Below, in pieces: positions 58,767-64,000 of a stretch of 64,000 nt of DNA. The notes under the pieces were generated by a model that saw nothing but the letters and a program-made list of their open reading frames with translations, was not told the DNA's origin and did not search any database. Origin of the DNA: Pseudonocardia sp. TRM90224 (lineage in GTDB: Bacteria > Actinomycetota > Actinomycetes > Mycobacteriales > Pseudonocardiaceae); the NCBI RefSeq assembly GCF_021245725.1, contig NZ_JAJGSX010000033.1:1-64000 (forward strand), in the 5' to 3' direction. The stretch's first letter is position 1; each line of letters begins with the position of its first letter. The translations under genes and the position numbers were made by a program.

Positions 58767-59975
58767 ATGCGGGCGCTGAACCAACCTGGATCGGTGACCG
58801 TTCCTGAAACCGAGCTCGCCGTCCCGGATCTCCCATTGATGCGCGAATGCCCGTACGTCCTGCCGGACGGGCAGGCGCAGCTGCGGGAGCAGGGTGCGGT
58901 CACCGAGGTCCGACTGTTCGACGGGCGGATCGTCTGGGCCGCGACCAGCCTCGCGGCCGCCCGGGCGCTGCTCGCGGACGACCGCCTGAGCGTCGACCCG
59001 GACGTCGGGGACATCCCGAAGCTCTCCCGCGTGCTGGCGCTCGGCCGCCCGGAGCGCAGCCGCACCATGCGCACCCTGCTGCGGACCGACCCGCCGCAGC
59101 ACCTCGACCAGCGCCGCGCGATGCGTGCCGCCTTCGCGCTGAAACGCACCCACACCCACCGGCCGGCCCTGGAGGCCGCCGCCGACGCCGCGCTGGACCG
59201 GATGACGAGCCGGGAAGAGCCGGCCGCCGAGCTGCTTACCGCATACATCCGCCCGCTGGTGACGACCGGTGCCGCCGAGCTGCTCGGCGTCGCGGTGGAC
59301 GAGCGGCCCGACATCGACACCGTGCTGCACAACCTCAACACCGCGGCCGCAGTCACCGCATACCTCACCGACCGGCTGGCGCGGCCCGACCGGCCGCGGC
59401 GCGGTCTGCTCGGCGACCTCGCAGCGCAGGTCGAGGCCGGGGTGATCACACAGGAGGAGATGGTCGAGTACGCCACGGTGGTGCTGGTCGCGGGCGTCGA
59501 CGCGACGGTGAGCACGATCGCCGTCAGCGTGCTCGCCCTGCTCACGCACCCCGCCGAGCTGAGCCGGTTGCTGGCGGGGGAGGTGTCGTGGCCGGGCGCG
59601 GTCGAGGAGCTGCTGCGGTTCGTCGCGCTCACCGCCGGCCTGGTGCGGGTGGCGCGGGCCGACATCGAGATCGCCGGCGTGCGGATCGCCGCAGGCGACG
59701 GTGTCGCGGTGCTGAACCCGCTGGCCAACCGCGACCCCGAGGTGTTCGAGCGGCCGGACGAGCTGGACCTCGGTCGCCGCCCCCGCGGCCATCTGACGTT
59801 CGGCTTCGGTGGGCACCAGTGCCTCGGCCAGCACGTCGCGAGGCTGGAGGTCGAGGTGGCGCTGCAGCGGTTGCTCGCCAGGATCCCCGGCCTGCGGCTC
59901 GACGTCGCACTGGCCGACCTCACCCCGCGTCGCGGGACGATCTCGGGGGTGGGAGCGCTGCCGGTCGCCTGGTGA
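58767..59975 (+). CDS. Cytochrome P450 divergent from the biosynthetic operon
   Basis: A 402-residue P450. The heme ligand is Cys351 in FGFGGHQCLGQHVAR and ExxR is EELLR. The I-helix has AGVDAT, where the usual acid-Thr pair is changed to Asp-Ala-Thr spacing. It probably oxidises the pathway product. ATG 58767 is close to the tandem repeats; GTG 58797 is an alternative start. No ferredoxin gene is seen. Confidence 0.88.
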   Translation: MRALNQPGSVTVPETELAVPDLPLMRECPYVLPDGQAQLREQGAVTEVRLFDGRIVWAATSLAAARALLADDRLSVDPDVGDIPKLSRVLALGRPERSRTMRTLLRTDPPQHLDQRRAMRAAFALKRTHTHRPALEAAADAALDRMTSREEPAAELLTAYIRPLVTTGAAELLGVAVDERPDIDTVLHNLNTAAAVTAYLTDRLARPDRPRRGLLGDLAAQVEAGVITQEEMVEYATVVLVAGVDATVSTIAVSVLALLTHPAELSRLLAGEVSWPGAVEELLRFVALTAGLVRVARADIEIAGVRIAAGDGVAVLNPLANRDPEVFERPDELDLGRRPRGHLTFGFGGHQCLGQHVARLEVEVALQRLLARIPGLRLDVALADLTPRRGTISGVGALPVAW

Positions 59976-60038
59976 CCGCCCGGTGCCCGAGCGTCAGCCG
60001 CGTTGACCATCACCCCGGGCGCATGAATACTCCCGGCG

Positions 60039-60863
60039 GTGTCGAAGCCTGAGATGTCTGTGAAGTCCGGATACGCGCCGGTCAACGGCCTGCAGATGTA
60101 CTACGAGACCCACGGCGAGCCCGACAGCGCCGGCGGCACGCCGCTGCTCCTGCTGCACGGCGGCCTCTTCAACATCGACCTGCAGTTCGGACAGGTGCTG
60201 CCGGGGCTGGCGGCGGGCCGCCAGGTGATCGCCGCCGACTTCCAGGGCCACGGGCGCACCAACGACATCGACCGGCCGCTCGGCACCGAGGCGCTGGCGT
60301 CCGACGTCGTGGGCCTGCTCGCGCACCTCGGCGTCCAGAAGGCCGACGTCTACGGGTTCAGCGTCGGTGGCGCGGTTGCGCTGCACCTGGGGATCAAGCA
60401 CCCGGAGCTGGTGCGCAAGCTGATCGTGTCGTCGGTGTCGTACCACCCCGACGGCGACCGGTCGGAGAACGCCGATGCGGTCGGCGAGATGACCGTCGAC
60501 ATGATCGCCGGCACCCCGATGGAGGCGGAGTACCTCGCGAAGTCGCCGAACCCCGACAAGCTGCAGGACCTGCTGAACAAGCTCGGCTCCTACGACATCG
60601 GCGGCGGGTGGGCCGACGAGGACATCTCCGGCATCGCCGCACCCACGCTGATCACGGTCGGCGACTGCGACGCGGTGAAGCTCGACCACGCCGTGAAGTT
60701 CCTGCGGCTGCGCGGCGGCGACGTCAACGGCGACTTCCACGGCGTGCCGACCTCGCAGCTCGCGGTGCTCCCCGGCAGTACCCACTTCTTCGGCATGGCC
60801 CGCACGGCCCTGGTGCTCGACATCGTCACGACCTTCCTCGACGCGCCGATGCCCACGTCCTGA
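60039..60863 (+). CDS. Alpha/beta hydrolase
   Basis: A 274-residue hydrolase. The oxyanion region is LLLHGGLFNID, the nucleophile Ser is in GFSVGGAVA, the acid Asp in TVGDCDAVKLD and the His in PGSTHFFGM. Start GTG 60039 or ATG 60054; neither has a good ribosome site. It follows the P450 by 63 bases and may belong to the same unit as a tailoring or resistance enzyme, but this is not certain. Confidence 0.82.
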   Translation: MSKPEMSVKSGYAPVNGLQMYYETHGEPDSAGGTPLLLLHGGLFNIDLQFGQVLPGLAAGRQVIAADFQGHGRTNDIDRPLGTEALASDVVGLLAHLGVQKADVYGFSVGGAVALHLGIKHPELVRKLIVSSVSYHPDGDRSENADAVGEMTVDMIAGTPMEAEYLAKSPNPDKLQDLLNKLGSYDIGGGWADEDISGIAAPTLITVGDCDAVKLDHAVKFLRLRGGDVNGDFHGVPTSQLAVLPGSTHFFGMARTALVLDIVTTFLDAPMPTS

Positions 60864-60864
60864 C

Positions 60865-60934
60865 AACTTCCCCACCGTTTTGCCAATCCACACGCCCTCG
60901 AGGGTCTGCAGATGGGCAAAACGGTGGGGAAGTT
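60865..60934. repeat. Long intergenic hairpin, family A copy 3
   Basis: Perfect 20-base arms (60865-60884 and 60915-60934) with a 30-base loop fill the whole 71-base gap between two convergent genes, starting one base after one stop and ending at the edge of the other. This is the clearest example of a shared terminator role. Confidence 0.9.
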
Positions 60935-61414
60935 TCACAGCTCGTCGGGTGCGAGCCGCGCGTTCGCCTCGGCGCTGCGGGCGACGAGCCTGCGGTCGAA
61001 GCGGATGAGGTACGGCATGCAGAGCCAGAAGATCGCGAGTCCGAGGTAGAGCGCGGCGAACAGCCAGTCCTGATCGAGGACGTGCAGGACCGCGCTGACG
61101 AGCTGTACGGCGGCCACCGCCCGCCACACCCAAACCGTCCATCCTGCGGTGGCGGCCAGGTAGCTCTGCGCTGCCTCGCCGCGCTGTGCCGCGAGCGCCG
61201 CGAGCCGGACGTCCTGCACCGGCAGCCCCGTCGAGTTCGAGCGCAGGATCGCGATCCGGTCGCGCCACGGCAACGTGGCCGCGACACGGGTCCACGCGTC
61301 CCAGCCCGACTCCACACGCTGCGTACGCAGCAACCGCCGCGCAACGAGCACGACGATGGCGGCGAGCAGCAGCCCGCCGATCACGGCGAGCAGACCGATC
61401 AACCAGGCAGACAC
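60935..61414 (-). CDS. Hypothetical membrane protein
   Basis: A 159-residue protein with one N-terminal helix (WLIGLLAVIGGLLLAAIVVLVARRLL) and two or three more near the C-terminus (WVWRAVAAVQLVSAVLHVL, WLFAALYLGLAIFWLCMPYLI). The GTG at 61414 has GGAGGG upstream; the longer frame would read into the hairpin at 61435 and is rejected. No family recognised. Confidence 0.65.
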   Translation of the reverse strand: MSAWLIGLLAVIGGLLLAAIVVLVARRLLRTQRVESGWDAWTRVAATLPWRDRIAILRSNSTGLPVQDVRLAALAAQRGEAAQSYLAATAGWTVWVWRAVAAVQLVSAVLHVLDQDWLFAALYLGLAIFWLCMPYLIRFDRRLVARSAEANARLAPDEL

Positions 61415-61434
61415 GTCACCCTCCAACCCCCAAG

Positions 61435-61497
61435 TTCCCCACCGTTTTGGGTGGATGCGCGCCCCCACGGCGCGCAGGTGCCCAAAACGGTGGGGAA
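61435..61497. repeat. Long intergenic hairpin, family A copy 4
   Basis: 17-base arms TTCCCCACCGTTTTGGG (61435-61451) and its complement (61481-61497) extend inward with TGCGCGCC/GGCGCGCA after three mismatches. Unlike copies 1-3 it lies in a divergent gap, upstream of two genes, where a terminator is not needed. Confidence 0.88.
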
Positions 61498-61613
61498 GTT
61501 GCGCTCCGGGACCCGTCGATGACGCTAGGAAGGCGGCGTTTCACCGGGAGAGCACGGACATTTCTCGCCCGCCATCTTTTGACAAACGAGTTTTCCTAGT
61601 GGAGGCTGGCGGC

Positions 61614-62270
61614 ATGGCCGAGGCACTGGACGTCCTGCGTGAAGCGGACATGCGCGGCACGCTCTCCCCGCTGCGGCGACAGATCCTCGCCGAGCTGCAG
61701 GAGCCGGCGTCGGCGACCGTCGTGGCGGCCCGGATCGGGGAGACCCGCCAACGGGTCAACTACCACCTGCGCGAGCTGGAGAAGGCCGGGCTCGTCGAGT
61801 TGGTGGAGACCCGGCAACGGCGGGGGCGCACCGAGCGGGTCGTGCGGGCGACGGCGCGCACGGTCGTCGTCGCGCCGCAGGTGCTCGGAGAGGCCTCGAC
61901 CGACGACCAGGACCGCTTCGCCGCCGAGACCCTGCTGGCCACGACGGCGCGAGCGTTCAGCGACGTCGCCGCGCTCCGTGACGGTGCCCGCGACGCGGGC
62001 AAGCGCCTGGTCACCTTCACGATCACCGCCGACGTCGGGTTCGCGGAGCCGGCCGACATCGCCCGGTTCGCCGACGAGCTGGCCGGCCGGGTCGCGGAGC
62101 TCGCCGCCGCCTACGGGTCAGCGCGATCGGAGCGCCGCTACCGGCTGGTGATCGCCGGACATCCCGCAACCCAAACACCGGCACCGACACCGACACCGAC
62201 ACCTGAGGAGGAACCCGATGAGCAGCACAAAACGACCGATCCTGGAGCTGGTGGTCACAGCACCCCGTGA
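61614..62270 (+). CDS. ArsR-type winged-helix regulator
   Basis: A 218-residue regulator: HTH LSPLRRQILAELQEPASATVVAARIGETRQRVNYHLRELEKAGLVELVE. The remainder is a helical domain, then a Thr/Pro-rich tail (TPAPTPTPTPEEEP). ATG 61614 has GGAGG eight bases upstream. A candidate site AAAC-GA-GTTT lies at 61584-61593. It overlaps the SRPBCC gene by 53 bases, so the tail is encoded over the next start. ArsR/SRPBCC pairs are common in actinomycetes. Confidence 0.83.
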   Translation: MAEALDVLREADMRGTLSPLRRQILAELQEPASATVVAARIGETRQRVNYHLRELEKAGLVELVETRQRRGRTERVVRATARTVVVAPQVLGEASTDDQDRFAAETLLATTARAFSDVAALRDGARDAGKRLVTFTITADVGFAEPADIARFADELAGRVAELAAAYGSARSERRYRLVIAGHPATQTPAPTPTPTPEEEPDEQHKTTDPGAGGHSTP

Positions 62271-62898
62271 AGAGGTGTGGCGGGCCGTCAGCACCACCGA
62301 CGGCCTGCGCGAATGGTTCGGCTACGACTACGACGCCCGCGACGGCGGACGCCCCGAGCGGCCGGCGGCCGGGTCGGAGGACGAGCTGCGCTCGTTCGTC
62401 GACGACTCGGAGCTGCACCCGCCGGAGCGCATCGCGTTCGACGACGACACCGAGCTCCTGCTCGCCGCCGACGGCGACCGCACGGTCGTGCGGCTCGTCG
62501 TGCCGGACGTCTCCGACGCGAACTGGGAGGACCTCTACAGCGGGGTTGCCGACGGCTGGCGCTTCTACCTCGAGCAGCTGCGCTTCTGGCTGGAGGCGGC
62601 GCCGCCCGGCCACCGCCGCACCGTCCACATGCAGGGCGAGGCGACCGGACCGCAGGTCGTCGAGCTCGTCGGCGAGGGGGCACCTTGGTACGACGCCAGC
62701 ATCGTGACCGCCGACGGCTGGCTGGTCTCCGTCGGCGCCGACCCGACCAGCACCGACGTCGGCCCGGTCAACGTGATCGTCTCCACCTACGGGCTCGACG
62801 ACGAGGCGTTCGCCGCCGTCCGCGACGACTGGTCGGCACGCTGGCACGCCGTGGTCGGCAAGGCCGAGGTGATCACCGCGGAGCGAACGAGCGCATAG
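62218..62898 (+). CDS. SRPBCC (AHSA1/START-like) ligand-binding protein
   Basis: A 226-residue protein. The N-terminal part is an SRPBCC fold (LELVVTAPREEVWRAVSTTDGLREWFGYDYDA, ending GWRFYLEQLRFWLE). Residues 150-226 are an extra region of unknown fold. GGAGG precedes ATG 62218 inside the arsR reading frame. It is usually co-regulated with its ArsR partner; a small hydrophobic ligand is expected. Confidence 0.82.
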   Translation: MSSTKRPILELVVTAPREEVWRAVSTTDGLREWFGYDYDARDGGRPERPAAGSEDELRSFVDDSELHPPERIAFDDDTELLLAADGDRTVVRLVVPDVSDANWEDLYSGVADGWRFYLEQLRFWLEAAPPGHRRTVHMQGEATGPQVVELVGEGAPWYDASIVTADGWLVSVGADPTSTDVGPVNVIVSTYGLDDEAFAAVRDDWSARWHAVVGKAEVITAERTSA

Positions 62899-62920
62899 AA
62901 CCCAGAGTTCGGCCTGGCCG

Positions 62921-63340
62921 TCAGCCCGGCGCCCGGAACCGCTCGTGCGGGACGACCGCGACGGGCACGACCTCCACGAGCAGGTCGGGCGAGACGAGCC
63001 CCACGACCTGGATGAGGATGCTCGCCGGCGCGGTTGCGGCCGGGAAGTGCGCGGCGCGCACGCGCTGGATCGCGGGCAGGTCGGCGGGGTCGAGGTAGTA
63101 GATCGTCTGCGTCACGATGTCGTCGAGGGTGCCGCCGACCGCCTCCAGGATCAGGCGGACGTTCCCGATCGCCTGCTCCAGCTGCGTGCCGGCGTCGCCG
63201 ATGCCGACGACGGCGCTGTGCTCGTCCCAGGCGACCTGCCCGGTGATGTGGACGACCACGCCGTCGCCCTGCACGACGCCGTGCGAGAACGCCCGGCCGT
63301 TCTGCGGCCAGAGGCCGGGTGGGTTGAATCCGTTCGCCAT
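62921..63340 (-). CDS. RidA family protein
   Basis: A 139-residue Rid protein (GRAFSHGVVQGDGVVVHITGQVAWD, QLEQAIGNVRLILEAVGGTLDDIV, ILIQVVGLVSPDLLVEVVPVAVV). RidA enzymes hydrolyse reactive enamines or imines. The Arg that marks active RidA, expected before the last strand, is not evident (the segment reads ASILIQVVGL), so this is likely a divergent member. The ATG 63340 lies just inside a tandem repeat region. Confidence 0.82.
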   Translation of the reverse strand: MANGFNPPGLWPQNGRAFSHGVVQGDGVVVHITGQVAWDEHSAVVGIGDAGTQLEQAIGNVRLILEAVGGTLDDIVTQTIYYLDPADLPAIQRVRAAHFPAATAPASILIQVVGLVSPDLLVEVVPVAVVPHERFRAPG

Positions 63341-63349
63341 GCCACCACC

Positions 63350-63412
63350 TTGCCGCACCCCTGCCGCACCCCTGCCGCACCCCTGCCGCACCCCTGCCGC
63401 ACCCCTGCCGCA
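63350..63412. repeat. 11-base tandem repeat (CTGCCGCACCC), about 5.7 copies
   Basis: Four exact units run from 63361 to 63404, with one unit differing at its first base before (63350-63360) and a partial copy after (63405-63412). It lies just upstream of the ridA start and before a divergent ORF. Slippage would change the spacing of that promoter region. Confidence 0.92.
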
Positions 63413-63450
63413 CAGGTCGGAGGTGTGTCCGGCTTGAAGGTGGCTGGCGG

Positions 63451-63816
63451 ATGGGTCAACCTTGGCGGGTGGACGCAAGCGAGGAGCCCGTCGTCGAGCT
63501 CGACCTCGACGAGGCAGGTGTGGCAACCGAACTTCCCCGGCCGAGCAACAGCGGCGACGCTGTGCAGCAGGTCCCGTACCGGCCGGTCCAGTTCGTCGAC
63601 GACGACCTGCCGACCGCACTGGAAAGATCGGCCGCCTGGCTGCGCAGCGTCCAGGACTGGCTGGGGGAGCCGGTCGACGTGATCGCCGTGCACCTCGACT
63701 ACGACGACCGCGACGGTCGCCCGTACTACGACCTCAAGCTGCTGTGCAACGAGGAGGACCTGGCGGGCGCGCCCATCGCCGTGCGCGCGCAGCAGGGCCA
63801 GCCGACCGCGCCTTAA
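63451..63816 (+). CDS. Hypothetical acidic protein
   Basis: A 121-residue acidic protein with no recognised motif (ALERSAAWLRSVQDWLGEPVDVIAVHLDYDDRDGRPYYDLKLLCNEEDL). Codon use is like its neighbours and it is followed by a strong terminator, so it is probably a real single-gene unit. Confidence 0.6.
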   Translation: MGQPWRVDASEEPVVELDLDEAGVATELPRPSNSGDAVQQVPYRPVQFVDDDLPTALERSAAWLRSVQDWLGEPVDVIAVHLDYDDRDGRPYYDLKLLCNEEDLAGAPIAVRAQQGQPTAP

Positions 63817-63831
63817 GAACCCCACCGGATC

Positions 63832-63862
63832 TGCGCCGCGCCCCGTCACGGGGCGCGGCGCA
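63832..63862. terminator. Strong GC-rich hairpin terminator
   Basis: A 15-base perfect stem around a single C (TGCGCCGCGCCCCGT and its complement) lies 16 bases after the hypothetical gene stop and 12 bases before the convergent permease stop. No T-run is present, as is usual in actinomycetes. It probably serves both genes. Confidence 0.8.
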
Positions 63863-63874
63863 AGTGTGGGGTGG

Positions 63875-64000
63875 TCACCCCTTGACGCTGCCGCCGAACG
63901 TGAACGCCCCGCTCAACCGCCGCGACAGCACGAGGTAGAGCAGCACCGCCGGCAGCGAGTAGAGCATCGAGTACGCCGCCAGCTGCCCGTAGATCACGCC
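63875..64000 (-). CDS. ABC sugar permease (MalG type), C-terminal end only
   Basis: The last 41 codons of a gene that continues past the right edge. The sequence YGQLAAYSMLYSLPAVLLY followed by LSRRLSGAFTFGGSVKG matches the last membrane helix and the conserved GAVKG-like end of carbohydrate ABC permeases. TGA at 63875-63877 (read on the minus strand). Confidence 0.82.
   Translation of the reverse strand, partial: GVIYGQLAAYSMLYSLPAVLLYLVLSRRLSGAFTFGGSVKG

Noticed and set aside
58682..60085. Long minus-strand frame opposite the second P450
   Set aside because: The plus-strand frame has a full P450 with heme motif; the opposite frame is Ser/Arg-rich without domains.
61415..61468. Longer start for the membrane protein at 60935-61414
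   Set aside because: The extension would be translated from the right edge of the family A hairpin and lacks a ribosome site; GTG 61414 has GGAGGG.
63350..63412. CRISPR-like repeat array
   Set aside because: Units are 11 bases and directly adjacent, with no spacers and no cas genes; it is a simple tandem repeat.

Overview
The window is high-GC DNA with short intergenic gaps, frequent GTG starts and many 4-base ATGA/GTGA stop-start overlaps. AfsR/SARP, ROK, IclR and DUF2252 genes and a 13E12-type HNH gene point to an actinomycete. Pseudonocardia or a relative is my best guess, but that is inference from gene style; there is no rRNA or tRNA here to settle it. I see no insertion sequence, prophage or CRISPR array.

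Left part (1-20 kb): the 3' end of a DUF222/HNH gene; a beta-lactamase locus (class A-like enzyme and LysR regulator facing a class D-like lipoprotein); a four-gene molybdenum hydroxylase operon resembling E. coli paoABC plus an unknown membrane protein; a P450/TetR divergon; an AraC regulator; an excisionase-like HTH with a small tyrosine phosphatase; a LexA-type repressor; a LysR gene; a 947-residue AfsR-like regulator; a DUF2252 protein; and serA.

Middle (19-47 kb) holds compact catabolic and regulatory modules. A ROK repressor faces an ABC sugar importer with a GH3 (NagZ-type) hexosaminidase. A GntP permease, a LysR regulator and a tartrate/malate-type dehydrogenase share a repeated operator motif. 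A six-cysteine 63-residue peptide stands alone between hairpins. An XRE-cupin regulator faces an aminotransferase. A PhoX phosphatase has a PHO-box-like promoter. A Rieske oxygenase, a glutamine-synthetase-like ligase and an IclR regulator follow a palindromic operator. A TetR/alcohol dehydrogenase pair, an ECF sigma factor with a partner membrane protein, and a MerR/MFS exporter pair complete the section.

The most interesting region is 48.5-60 kb. Twelve tightly coupled minus-strand genes encode a ketosynthase III, an ATP-grasp ligase, a PLP decarboxylase fused in frame to an acyl carrier protein, a ketosynthase-like protein without the catalytic Cys, two acyl-CoA dehydrogenase-like proteins, a MATE-type transporter, four small GNAT-like proteins and a holo-ACP synthase. 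A P450 is divergent from this operon. The ligase/decarboxylase/ACP set matches the logic of butirosin BtrJ/BtrK/BtrI, which makes gamma-aminobutyryl-ACP from glutamate. I infer an uncharacterised natural-product pathway using a carrier-bound amino acid. Three near-identical 16-base repeats in the divergent promoter could be its switch.

Three families of long intergenic hairpins recur through the window: four copies of one, two of a second, one of a third. Several lie between convergent genes and probably serve as terminators or are mobile repeat elements. The right end holds an ArsR/SRPBCC pair, a RidA protein, an 11-base tandem repeat, a hypothetical protein, a strong terminator and the C-terminus of a sugar ABC permease.
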